Shown: piece after piece, positions 40,023-48,055 of the stretch
Numbering within the stretch: the stretch's first letter is position 1
Layout of the letters: the number at the start of each line of letters is the position of its first letter
DNA from: Palsa-465 sp963800475
GTDB taxonomy: Bacteria > Actinomycetota > Thermoleophilia > Solirubrobacterales > Solirubrobacteraceae
DNA: 64,000 nucleotides
Assembly: GCA_963800475.1 (NCBI GenBank)
Contig: CAWDAZ010000003.1
Coordinates: 310,001 to 374,000, forward strand
Direction: 5' to 3'
Position numbers and translations under genes: made by a program
The notes under the pieces: model-generated
Told to the model about the DNA's origin: nothing
Seen by the model: only the letters and a program-made list of their open reading frames with translations
Databases searched by the model: none

Positions 40023-41707
40023 TGCAGCCCGACTCCCTCGGCGTCGGCCTCGTCGTGGAACCGGCGCACCTCCTCCGCGGTGCGCCGCTCATCCCACCCG
40101 TGCTCGCGCGCCAGCGCCGCTGCCACGCGCACCGGCGCCTCGCTCGCCGGCGCGGAGAGCTCCCGCCCCGCGAGCAGGCCGAGCCGGGTCCGGCGCAGCA
40201 GTACGTCGCCGACGCTGGCGGCCTGCTCGTGCCGCGCCGCGAACGCCGCCTCGGCGAGCAGGTCGGGTAGTCCGGGCACGATCGGCTGGGCGAGCTCGCC
40301 GCGCTCGGCCGCGACCGCCAGCACCTGCTCGGCGGCATGGCCGTACCTCGAGGCGAGCGACTCGACCGACTCGGGCCCCACCCCTTCCGGCGGGCTCAGC
40401 TCGGCCGGATCGACCGGCAGCCCGAGCGGGATCTCGGCGGTCCGGCACGGCGCGTCCCGGCCGTCGCGCTCGACGAGCCGGTCGACCGCCTGCTTCGCCA
40501 TCCGCCTCCAGGTGGTGAGCTTGCCTCCGGTGATCGTGATCAGGCCGCTCGAGGTCTCATACAGCTCGGCCTTGCGCGAGATGTCGACGGACTTGCGCGT
40601 GTCGCCCGAGGAGATCAGCGGCCGGACCCCGGCGTACGCGCCGACAAGATCCTCTATGGCAAGGTCGGTTCCGAAGAAGGCGTTGGTCGCCTCGAGCAGA
40701 TACTCGATGTCGAGGTGCGACGGCTTGACGTGGTCGATGTCGCCCTCGTAGTTGTTGTCGGTGGTGCCGAGCAGGCTGCGACCCAGCCACGGCAGCGCAA
40801 AGATCGAGCGCCCCTCGCCGGCGGGTACGATCGCGCCCGCGTCGAGCGGCAGCTTCGAGCTGTCGACGATCACGTGCGTGCCGCGGCTCGGGGCGATCCG
40901 GGGCACCTCGGCCTCCGAGTGGAGCTCGTCGGGGCGGATCCGGTCCGCCCACACCCCGGTCGCGTTGATCACGTTGTCCGCGCGGATCTCGATCCGCGCG
41001 CCGGTGAGCGCGTCAGCCGCGAGCACCCCGGCCTGGTGGCCGTTGTCGCTGAGCAGCTCTACGACCTCGAGGCGATTTGCAACCACCGCCCCGAACCGCT
41101 CGGCCTCTCCGAGCACCGTCAGCACCAGCCGCACGTCGTCGGTCTGACAGTCGTAGAACAGGTAGCCGCTCGTCGGTTGCCGGTCGGCGAGCGCCGGGAG
41201 CAGCTCGGCTACCTCCTCCCCGGGGATCATCCGGTGCCGGGAAGGGCTCCAGTCCTCCTCGGCTCCGTTGCGATCGGCTCGCGATCCGAGCTGGGTGGAG
41301 CGGCGCGAGCGCCGGCGTCCCCGCAGCGCCGGCGTGGCCATCACGTCGTACATGTTCAGCCCGATCCCCGTCAGCCGATCGGGCCGGGCGCCATCGAACG
41401 CCGGGACCACGAGCGGCAGCGGCTTCACGAGGTGCGGCGCGAGCCGCACCATCAGCTGGCGCTCGAGCAGCGCCTCGCGCACCAGCCCGAGGTCGAAGTT
41501 CTGAAGGTACCGAAGCCCGCCGTGGACGAGCTTCGACGACCGGCTGCTGGTCCCCGAGCCGAAGTCGGCCTTCTCGACGAGCCCCACGCTGTACCCGCGC
41601 GACGCCGCGTCGAGCGCGACGCCGGCGCCGGTGATCCCCCCTCCGATGACCACTAGATCGAAGCGCTCGGTCTGCAGGGCTTCGAGCGCGCGGTCGCGGG
41701 CGATCAT
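40019..41707 (-). CDS. glpD: Glycerol-3-phosphate dehydrogenase (FAD-dependent)
   Basis: The 562-residue protein starts with an FAD-binding Rossmann fold (LVVIGGGITGAGVALDAASR), then VEKADFGSGTSSRSSKLVHG and GGLRYLQNFDLGLVREAL, both GlpD signatures. The core has SRGTHVIVD and DNNYEGDIDHVKP, and LITITGGKLTTWRRMAKQAV near the end of the oxidase domain. It oxidises glycerol 3-phosphate to DHAP and passes electrons to quinone, here presumably menaquinone. It is co-transcribed with folP. Confidence 0.95.
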   Translation of the reverse strand: MIARDRALEALQTERFDLVVIGGGITGAGVALDAASRGYSVGLVEKADFGSGTSSRSSKLVHGGLRYLQNFDLGLVREALLERQLMVRLAPHLVKPLPLVVPAFDGARPDRLTGIGLNMYDVMATPALRGRRRSRRSTQLGSRADRNGAEEDWSPSRHRMIPGEEVAELLPALADRQPTSGYLFYDCQTDDVRLVLTVLGEAERFGAVVANRLEVVELLSDNGHQAGVLAADALTGARIEIRADNVINATGVWADRIRPDELHSEAEVPRIAPSRGTHVIVDSSKLPLDAGAIVPAGEGRSIFALPWLGRSLLGTTDNNYEGDIDHVKPSHLDIEYLLEATNAFFGTDLAIEDLVGAYAGVRPLISSGDTRKSVDISRKAELYETSSGLITITGGKLTTWRRMAKQAVDRLVERDGRDAPCRTAEIPLGLPVDPAELSPPEGVGPESVESLASRYGHAAEQVLAVAAERGELAQPIVPGLPDLLAEAAFAARHEQAASVGDVLLRRTRLGLLAGRELSAPASEAPVRVAAALAREHGWDERRTAEEVRRFHDEADAEGVGLQ

Positions 41708-41737
41708 GATGCGGAGGGTAGTGCTCCGCGGGTCCGA

Positions 41738-42637
41738 TCAGCCTCCGGCGGCGTGGTACAGCGACAGCACGACCTTGTACCAGGCGGGCGAGGTCTCCTG
41801 GTAGGACGGGCAGCACGGCGGACCGCCCGGAGTGCTGATTCCGATCTCGATGTGCGGGCCGGACGAGATCCCGACGTCGCCGCACCCGACCTCGGCGATC
41901 GGCTGCCCCGCCGAGACGTGCGCGCCGACCGGGACGAGCGCCGGCTTGGCGTGGCCGTAGTAGATGTAGCGCCCCGCGTAGGGCCCGCTGTCGGCCTTCA
42001 GGACCGGGGCGTAGGGACCGAACCCGTCGATCCCCTCCTGGACGATCGTCCCCGAGGTCATCGCGACCTCGGCCACCTGCGAGCCGCACGCGGCGCCGGC
42101 GGTCGGGATGTCGACTCCCTGGTCGAGCGACCAGCTGCTCGGCCCGAGCACGCGACTCAGCGGGCGGAGCGGGAACACGAGGCCGCCCGTCGAGGTACTG
42201 GTGGCGCCGCCGGAGGACTTCAGCACCCCGCTCTTGGCGGCCTGCTTGACCACCGACTGGAGCGTCGCCGCGGTGCGGCGCCCGACCACCCCGGTCACCG
42301 GGGCCAGGTGATGGTCGCTCTGGAACCGCTTGACCGCCGCCTGGGTCAGGGGCCCGAAGTCACCGTCGATCGAGACCGCGTAACCGACCTCGCTGAGCCA
42401 GGTCTGGAGCGTCTGCACGTCGGAGCCCCTGTCGCCGCGCCGGAGCGTGCGGGAGAACACCGACGCCGACGAGCTGGCCTTGACGATCCCGCTCGATTGG
42501 CGCTGGGGCACCATCGCGGCCCCGCCCGAGCTGTTCGCGAGCGCAGCGGGCGCACCGGCGAGCGCCGAGCAGCCGAGCACCGCGGCGAGCGACGACGCGC
42601 GCAGCGCCGGCCGGAGTATCGCCCGCGGAGCAGTCAT
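41738..42637 (-). CDS. Secreted peptidoglycan-binding protein with M23 (LytM)-like domain
   Basis: From ATG 42637 the 299-residue protein has a signal peptide (SLAAVLGCSALAGAPAALA) and a PG_binding_1 domain (LRRGDRGSDVQTLQTWLSEV, DGDFGPLTQAAVKRFQ). The C-terminal domain looks like an M23/LytM fold (DQGVDIPTAGAACGSQVAEV, YIYYGHAKPALVPVGAHV, GISSGPHIEIGI). The HxH of M23 appears as PHIEIG, so the metal site is probably degenerate. The gene is under a c-di-AMP riboswitch, tying cell-wall remodelling to that second messenger. GTG 42643 is an alternative start. Confidence 0.85.
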   Translation of the reverse strand: MTAPRAILRPALRASSLAAVLGCSALAGAPAALANSSGGAAMVPQRQSSGIVKASSSASVFSRTLRRGDRGSDVQTLQTWLSEVGYAVSIDGDFGPLTQAAVKRFQSDHHLAPVTGVVGRRTAATLQSVVKQAAKSGVLKSSGGATSTSTGGLVFPLRPLSRVLGPSSWSLDQGVDIPTAGAACGSQVAEVAMTSGTIVQEGIDGFGPYAPVLKADSGPYAGRYIYYGHAKPALVPVGAHVSAGQPIAEVGCGDVGISSGPHIEIGISTPGGPPCCPSYQETSPAWYKVVLSLYHAAGG

Positions 42638-42717
42638 TGCCACCCGAGGTTCGGCATCGGACCACCCAATTCCGGGGGCAGGTCCGGCTTTGCGCAACTT
42701 CGTGGTCCGAAAGCTCC

Positions 42718-42752
42718 AAAAAACCCGCAAGCGTGGCGCTCCGCGATGGCGG
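42718..42752 (-). terminator. Intrinsic terminator, expression platform of the c-di-AMP riboswitch
   Basis: On the minus strand, CGCGGAGCG and CGCTTGCG form a GC-rich hairpin with a CCA loop and one bulge. It is followed by TTTTTT (complement of 42718-42723). It lies between the aptamer and the ATG at 42637, so it can stop transcription before the coding region. Confidence 0.7.
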
Positions 42753-42761
42753 TATTGCAGT

Positions 42762-42892
42762 TCGCCTGTCGCCTGCGGAGTTAGCTGACGGGCTAGCGCT
42801 CCAAGCGCATCTCACGGATCACCGCGAGACTCGCCCCAACGTATTGGGTTCCCCGCTCCCCGGGGCGGCATGCCGGGGATTCGGCGGGCGCG
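42762..42892 (-). ncRNA. c-di-AMP riboswitch (ydaO/yuaA class)
   Basis: Read on the minus strand, the region carries conserved ydaO blocks in order: GGAGCGGGGAACCCAA, then TTGGGGCGAGTC, and CGTCAGCTAACTCCGCAGGC near the 3' side. Flanking CGCC/GGCG pairs close P1. In actinobacteria this class sits before cell-wall hydrolase and resuscitation-factor genes, as here. The aptamer ends about 10 nt before the terminator hairpin, consistent with ligand-induced termination. Confidence 0.88.
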
Positions 42893-42921
42893 ACGGTATC
42901 AGAAAAGTGGACCGTCGTGAA
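42893..42921 (-). promoter_or_regulatory. Promoter for the riboswitch transcript
   Basis: TTCACG (complement of 42916-42921) and TACCGT (complement of 42893-42898) are 17 bp apart. They would start RNA at about 42885-42889, just at the 5' edge of the aptamer. This is a fair match to a housekeeping promoter. Confidence 0.45.
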
Positions 42922-42940
42922 CCGGTGGTTGTTTGGTTAC

Positions 42941-42958
42941 CGCGCCGCGCGCGGCGCG
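42941..42958. terminator. 18-bp perfect GC palindrome after the cNMP-binding gene
   Basis: CGCGCCGCG followed by CGCGGCGCG is a perfect palindrome, 2 bp after the stop of the gene ending at 42960. It can form a hairpin (with an internal loop closing as needed) that insulates that gene from the riboswitch promoter downstream. No U-tract is present. Confidence 0.45.
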
Positions 42959-42959
42959 C

Positions 42960-43382
42960 TCAGCTGCCGCCGTGGAGGTGCGCCGGGTCGGCGACGCCGG
43001 CCTTCTCGCGCTGCTCGATCACCTTCCGGATCCGCTCGACCGTGTCCTCCGACATCCGGCGGATCTCCCAGTGGGTGAGCTTCAGGACCCGCATCGGCGA
43101 GGTCGCGATCACGTCCGCGTTGCGCGGCCGGCGCTCGAACAGGCCCATCTCGCCGATCAGGTCGCCTTTGCCAAGCGAGGCGATCCTCTCGCCGTCCCTG
43201 ATCACGTCGGCGCTTCCCTCCTCGATCGCGATCAGCTCGACCGAGTAGTCGCCCTGCTTCATCAGGATCTGGCCGTCCGCGATGCTCTGCTCGGTCGCGA
43301 ACGCCGACAGCCGATGCGCCTCCTCCTCCGAGAGCTCGGAGAAGATCGGGATCGCCCTCAGGCGGGTGGGGTCCATGGCCAT
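42960..43382 (-). CDS. Cyclic-nucleotide-binding domain protein (single domain)
   Basis: The 140-residue protein is a stand-alone Crp-type cNMP-binding domain: IPIFSELSEEEAHRLSAF, LMKQGDYSVELIAIEEGSAD, then LGKGDLIGEMGLFERRPRNA, whose GExxLxxxxxRxA phosphate-binding cassette is intact. There is no DNA-binding domain, so it may act as a partner or sensor subunit. It lies 15 bp downstream of pntB in the same direction. Confidence 0.85.
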   Translation of the reverse strand: MAMDPTRLRAIPIFSELSEEEAHRLSAFATEQSIADGQILMKQGDYSVELIAIEEGSADVIRDGERIASLGKGDLIGEMGLFERRPRNADVIATSPMRVLKLTHWEIRRMSEDTVERIRKVIEQREKAGVADPAHLHGGS

Positions 43383-43397
43383 GCGCGGGGATCCTAG

Positions 43398-44825
43398 CTA
43401 TAAGCCCGCGACCGCTGCAGTGATCTCGCCCACAGACGACTTTGCGTCGCCGAACAGCATGCTCGTCTGGGCCTCGTAGAACAGCGGATTGTCGATCCCC
43501 GCGAACCCGGACGCCATCGAGCGCTTGAGCACGATCACCGATTTCGACTTGTCCACGTCGAGGATCGGCATCCCGTAGATCGGGGACCCGGGCTCGTTCT
43601 TGGCGGCCGGGTTGGTGACGTCGTTGGCGCCGATCACGAGCGTCACGTCGGTGCGCTGGAACTCGGGGTTGACCTCGTCCATCTCCTTGAGGAGGTCGTA
43701 CGGCACCTGCGACTCGGCCAGCAGCACGTTCATGTGGCCCGGCATCCGCCCGGCGACCGGGTGGATCGCGAACAGGACCCGCACGCCCTTCTCCTCGAGC
43801 GCCTTCTCGAGGTCGCGCACCGCGTACTGGGCCTGGGCGACCGCCATCCCGTAGCCGGGCGCGATCACGACCTGGCGCGCGTAGGACAGCTGAATCGCGA
43901 CGTCGTCGGGCGTCGTCGACTTGACCGGGCCGCGGTCAGAGTCTCCGCCCCCGGTGGGCGCCGCGACCTCGCCGCCGAACCCGCCGGCCACGATCGCGGG
44001 CACCGAGCGGTTCATCGCCTTGGCCATCAGGTTGGTGAGGATCGTGCCGGACGCGCCGACGATCATCCCGCCGACGATCAGCGCAGTGTTGTTCAGCGCG
44101 ATTCCGGTCGCGGCCGCCGATAACCCCGTGAACGCATTCAGCATCGAGATCACAACGGGCATGTCGGCGCCGCCGATCGGGAGCACGACCATGTTCCCGA
44201 GCAGCGCCGATGTGACCAGGATCCCGAGGACGAACAGCGCCTGCGAGTGCGTGCCCGAGGCGAGGATGATCGCGGTCGCGACCGCGATCACGAACAGCGC
44301 GCCGTTGATGATCGCCTGGCCCGGCAGCTTGAGCGGCCGGCTCGGGATCAGCTCCTGGAGCTTGCCGAACGCAATGTTCGAGCCCCAGAACGAGATCGAG
44401 CCGACGATCGCCGCGAACAGCGACGGGATCTCTCCCTTGAGCGGCCATAGGGCCGGGCCGTAGTGATGGCGGTACTCGACCCACGCGATGATCGCCACCG
44501 CGCCGCCGCCAACACCGTTGAACAGCGCGACCATCTGCGGCATCGCGGTCATCCGGACCCGGCGGGCGGCGGGGATCCCGATCGCGGTCCCGAGCAGCAT
44601 CGCGAGCACAATCAGCCACGGCGTCGAGGAGCCGTCCCAGACCCCCGGCGTCAGCAGTGTGGCGACGATCGCGATCGCCATGCCGACTGCCGCGATCAGG
44701 TTGCCGCGAACCGCCGTGCGTGGGCCGGTCAGCCCGCTCATCCCGTAGATGAACAGCGAGAACGCGACGATGTAGCACGCGTCGATGAAGTTCTGCTGTC
44801 TCAGGAAGATCGTCGCGGCGCTCAC
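43398..44825 (-). CDS. pntB: NAD(P) transhydrogenase subunit beta
   Basis: The 475-residue protein has about nine membrane segments, then the cytosolic NADP-binding dIII domain: VVIAPGYGMAVAQAQYAV, IHPVAGRMPGHMNVLLAE, VTLVIGANDVTNPAA and IYGMPILDVDKSKSVIVLKR. It couples hydride transfer between NADH and NADP to proton flow. Its start overlaps pntAB stop by 4 bp. The set pntAA-pntAB-pntB is the three-subunit type. Confidence 0.95.
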   Translation of the reverse strand: MSAATIFLRQQNFIDACYIVAFSLFIYGMSGLTGPRTAVRGNLIAAVGMAIAIVATLLTPGVWDGSSTPWLIVLAMLLGTAIGIPAARRVRMTAMPQMVALFNGVGGGAVAIIAWVEYRHHYGPALWPLKGEIPSLFAAIVGSISFWGSNIAFGKLQELIPSRPLKLPGQAIINGALFVIAVATAIILASGTHSQALFVLGILVTSALLGNMVVLPIGGADMPVVISMLNAFTGLSAAATGIALNNTALIVGGMIVGASGTILTNLMAKAMNRSVPAIVAGGFGGEVAAPTGGGDSDRGPVKSTTPDDVAIQLSYARQVVIAPGYGMAVAQAQYAVRDLEKALEEKGVRVLFAIHPVAGRMPGHMNVLLAESQVPYDLLKEMDEVNPEFQRTDVTLVIGANDVTNPAAKNEPGSPIYGMPILDVDKSKSVIVLKRSMASGFAGIDNPLFYEAQTSMLFGDAKSSVGEITAAVAGL

Positions 44826-45142
44826 TGCTGCTCGTCCTCCTGCTCGACAGCCTTGGCCTCCGGCTCCGGCTTGCGCTTGAACATCTCGAGCATCCGGTCG
44901 GTGACGAAGAAGCCGCCGATGATGTTGATCATCCCGAAGGTGATTGCGATGAACAGCAGCGCGTGCTCGAGCCAGCCCGTGGCGCTGTGCATCAGCAGCA
45001 GTCCGCCGAGCACGACGATCCCGTGGATCGCGTTGGTGCCTGACATCAACGGCGTGTGCAACGTGTTCGGGATCTTCGAGATCACCGCGAAGCCGACGAA
45101 TCCGGCCAGCACGAGGATCGCGATCTCGGTGACGAGTGTCAC
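44822..45142 (-). CDS. pntAB: NAD(P) transhydrogenase subunit alpha, membrane part (PntAB)
   Basis: The 106-residue protein corresponds to the membrane segments at the end of single-chain alpha subunits. Landmarks are ILVLAGFVGFAVISKIPNTL, HTPLMSGTNAIHGIVVLGGL and FGMINIIGGFFVTDRMLEMF. It should form part of the proton channel with PntB. The C-terminus is highly acidic. Confidence 0.93.
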   Translation of the reverse strand: MTLVTEIAILVLAGFVGFAVISKIPNTLHTPLMSGTNAIHGIVVLGGLLLMHSATGWLEHALLFIAITFGMINIIGGFFVTDRMLEMFKRKPEPEAKAVEQEDEQQ

Positions 45143-45151
45143 GACGGCCTC

Positions 45152-46315
45152 CTAGCTAGAAGCAGCAGTGGCGCCGGCGGCCTGCTTGGCGCCCTCGTTG
45201 ACAATCTCCCCCCCACGGGTGATGCACGCGCCCGAGATCACCTCGTCATCGAAGTCGAGCTCGAGCTTGCCGTCCTTGACCATCAGCCCGACCAACGCCT
45301 CGATGTTGCGCGCGTACAGCTGTGAAGCGTGCTCGGCCATCGTGCTCGGCACGTTCAGCGGCGCGGAGATGATCACGTCGTGGACGGTGATCGTCTGGCC
45401 GGGCTCCGAGAGCTCGCAGTTGCCGCCCGCCTCGCCGGCGAGGTCGACGACCACCGAGCCGGGCTTCATCAGCTTGACCGCCTCCTCGGTGACGAGGATC
45501 GGCGCGCGGCGACCCGGGACCAGCGCGGTGGTGATCACCACGTCGACCTTTCCGATCGCCTCGGCCATCAGCTCCTGCTGGCGCTGCTGCTGCTCGGGCG
45601 TGAGCTCCTTGGCGTAGCCGCCGGCGCCCTCGAGGTCGCCGCCGAGGTCGAACTCGAGAAACGTCGCGCCGAGCGACTCGACCTGCTCCTTGACGGCGGC
45701 GCGCACGTCGAACCCCTGCACGACCGCGCCGAGCCGGCGCGCGGTCGCGATCGCCTGCAGCCCCGCCACGCCGGCGCCGAGCACGAGCACGGTCGCGGGC
45801 CGGATCGTCCCGGCCGCGGTCATCAGCATCGGGTAGAAGCGCCCGAGCTCCTGCGCTCCGATCAGCGCGGCCCGGTAGCCGGCGATGTTCGCCTGGCTCG
45901 AGAGCGCGTCCATCGACTGCGCGCGGCTGATCCGCGGAACCGACTCCATCGCAAAGCTGGTGGCACCCGACTGCGCGATCGCGCGGATCCCGTCCGCGTT
46001 GGTCAGCGGCTGCAGGAAGCCGATCAGCGTCGTGCTGGATGACAGCCGCTGGATCTCTTCAGCGTCCGGGGGTGCGACCTTCACGACCACGTCGGCGCTC
46101 CATACCTGGCCGAGCTCCTCGGTCATCGTCGCGCCCGCCTGCTCGTACTGCGAGTCGGGGAGCAGCGCGCCGGCGCCGGCGCCGCGCTCGACCACGACCT
46201 CGAGCTTCTCGGCGCCCTCCTCGACCGGATCCTGCGTCAGCTTGCGCACGACGTCGGGCACGAGCGCCACCCGTCGCTCGCCTTCGGCCGTCTCCTTGGG
46301 GACTCCGACCCGCAT
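45152..46315 (-). CDS. pntAA: NAD(P) transhydrogenase subunit alpha, NAD-binding part (PntAA)
   Basis: The 387-residue protein has the alanine-dehydrogenase/PNT fold: MRVGVPKETAEGERRVALVP at the N-terminus, SMDALSSQANIAGYRAALIG, then the NAD-binding VLVLGAGVAGLQAIATARRL and VDLAGEAGGNCELSEPGQTI. It binds NAD(H). It is the first gene of the pntAA-AB-B operon; the PntAB start is 9 bp after its stop. The divergent or overlapping neighbour at 46343 is on the same strand. Confidence 0.95.
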   Translation of the reverse strand: MRVGVPKETAEGERRVALVPDVVRKLTQDPVEEGAEKLEVVVERGAGAGALLPDSQYEQAGATMTEELGQVWSADVVVKVAPPDAEEIQRLSSSTTLIGFLQPLTNADGIRAIAQSGATSFAMESVPRISRAQSMDALSSQANIAGYRAALIGAQELGRFYPMLMTAAGTIRPATVLVLGAGVAGLQAIATARRLGAVVQGFDVRAAVKEQVESLGATFLEFDLGGDLEGAGGYAKELTPEQQQRQQELMAEAIGKVDVVITTALVPGRRAPILVTEEAVKLMKPGSVVVDLAGEAGGNCELSEPGQTITVHDVIISAPLNVPSTMAEHASQLYARNIEALVGLMVKDGKLELDFDDEVISGACITRGGEIVNEGAKQAAGATAASS

Positions 46316-46342
46316 CGGGCGCGAGAGGGTAGCGGGTTGTGC

Positions 46343-48055
46343 TCAGCCGAGTCCCACCGGGGCCAGCGCGAGCGCCGCGCCGACTCCGACGGCGTGTGCG
46401 AACGCCAGCGTCGCGCGGTTTGCCGGCGACTTGACGCCCGCGGGCAGATGCCGCGCGTGCGCGCGCTTGCTCGCTCGCCCGGCGTGGCCGTGAGCCGCGG
46501 GGCGGGAGGCGCTCCGCGCGTGCGCGGCCGGCAGCGGCACCGGCGCGACCGGCAGCGGCTTGCGCTCGAGCGCCATCAGCGCCTCGCCCGTGACCCACAC
46601 CGGTGTCTGGTCGCTCGAGCGCGAGTAGCGCACGTGCCCGTCGGCTGCGATCAGCGAGTTCAGGTAGCCGATCGCGCGGTCGACGGTGGCGCCCGGTGCC
46701 CCCGCCGCGAGCAGGCCCTGGACCGCCCACGCGGTCGACTGGGCGTTGGAGTCCGAGCCCGGCTGGCTCGGGAACCCGCCGTCGCGGTTCTGGTGGCGCT
46801 CGATGAACCGCGCCCCACGGTCGTTTGGCCCGAGTGCCTCGAGCACCGCGCCGGTGTCGTCGATGTCGCTGGCCCCGCCCGCGGTGGCGAAGTTGAAGCC
46901 GCCGTCGGCGTCCTGCTGACGCCGCAACCAACCGAGCGTCGCGGCCGACGGGGTCGCCCCGGCCGCCCGCAGCGCGAGCACCGCGAACGCGGTGAGGTTG
47001 GTCTGGTGCGAGACCGAGCCGTCGCGGCCGATGTCGCGCTCGAGCGCCCCGACCTCTGTACCGGTGGAGATCCCCGACGCGCTCAGCGCGAGGATCGTGC
47101 GCTCGAGCGACCCGGCGTCCGACCCCTCGGCGCCCTCCACGTACCCAGCGAGACTGTGGCCGTCCTTGACGACCTGCTGCGGGTTGACCCCTGCCGACGC
47201 GAGCCCGAGCGCGGCCCACCCGGCGTACAGCGACCCTGACGGCTGGCCGGGCGCCTCACCGAGCCCGCCATCGGAGTTCTGGGCGCCGAGCAGGTATCCG
47301 CTCGGGGTCGCCGCCGCGCGGGCGGCTGCGTGGCCGAGCCCGGCGCCGAGCGCGACCGCCACCAGCAGCGGCGCGACCGCGCCCCCTGGCGCCACCCACC
47401 GCACCTGCAACCGCGTCGCGAACCGCGAGATCGAGCGCAGCAGCGCCGGACCGAACGCGAACGCGAACGCGAAGCACCCGGCCGCGTGGACTGCGTCGAA
47501 CCCGATCCCTTTGCCCACGTACACGCCGAGCTGCGCCGCGCTGTGGTCGCTGTATGTCACCCAGTCCCCGACGTCCTGGAGCACGGTGAACCCGAACCCG
47601 ACGACCGCGCACACGATCGCCAGCGGCCAGCGGCCGATCCGAGCAGGATGACTCGGGCGCCGCCCATTCCGGCGAGGCAGGATGCCGAGCGGGCGGCTGG
47701 CCCGAGGCGTGATCACCGCGAGCCACGCCCCGATCAGGCCGGTCGCGCCCCACGCCGCCATCTGCCACGGGGTCCACGGCCCTTGCCCGAAGAAGAAGTT
47801 CGACACCAGCCCCGCGAGCGCGCCGACCACGAATCCGGGGCCGGCACCGAGCGCGTACCCGGACACGAGCACGATGTCGGTGGTCGGCTTGACGTTCGGC
47901 AGCGCCGCGAACGCGATCCGCCCGAGCGCCGCGAACGCGGCCAGCGCGGCGACCAGCGCAACGATTCGCGCGTCGGGATGCGCGCGCTCGTACCAGCCGA
48001 ACCCGGCGAGCAGCGCGAGCCCGAGGATCAGGAACGCGGCGAGCTGCCAGCTCAT
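46343..48055 (-). CDS. ECF transporter S-component fused to an alpha/alpha-barrel (prenyltransferase/intrinsic-factor-like) domain
   Basis: From ATG 48055 the 570-residue protein begins with about six membrane segments typical of an ECF S-component (FAALPNVKPTTDIVLVSGYA, LAGLVSNFFFGQGPWTPWQM). From about residue 270 it changes to repeats of the prenyltransferase/squalene-cyclase kind: GAQNSDGGLGEAPGQPSGS, RQQDADGGFNFATAGG, HQNRDGGFPSQPGSDSNAQ and SSDQTPVWVTGEALMALE. A hydrophobic C-terminus (FAHAVGVGAALALAPVGLG) may be a last anchor. This alpha/alpha barrel is the fold of the N-terminal domain of transcobalamin and intrinsic factor. Its start overlaps ecfA by 4 bp. Cobalamin as substrate is inferred from the riboswitch. 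Confidence 0.85.
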   Translation of the reverse strand: MSWQLAAFLILGLALLAGFGWYERAHPDARIVALVAALAAFAALGRIAFAALPNVKPTTDIVLVSGYALGAGPGFVVGALAGLVSNFFFGQGPWTPWQMAAWGATGLIGAWLAVITPRASRPLGILPRRNGRRPSHPARIGRWPLAIVCAVVGFGFTVLQDVGDWVTYSDHSAAQLGVYVGKGIGFDAVHAAGCFAFAFAFGPALLRSISRFATRLQVRWVAPGGAVAPLLVAVALGAGLGHAAARAAATPSGYLLGAQNSDGGLGEAPGQPSGSLYAGWAALGLASAGVNPQQVVKDGHSLAGYVEGAEGSDAGSLERTILALSASGISTGTEVGALERDIGRDGSVSHQTNLTAFAVLALRAAGATPSAATLGWLRRQQDADGGFNFATAGGASDIDDTGAVLEALGPNDRGARFIERHQNRDGGFPSQPGSDSNAQSTAWAVQGLLAAGAPGATVDRAIGYLNSLIAADGHVRYSRSSDQTPVWVTGEALMALERKPLPVAPVPLPAAHARSASRPAAHGHAGRASKRAHARHLPAGVKSPANRATLAFAHAVGVGAALALAPVGLG

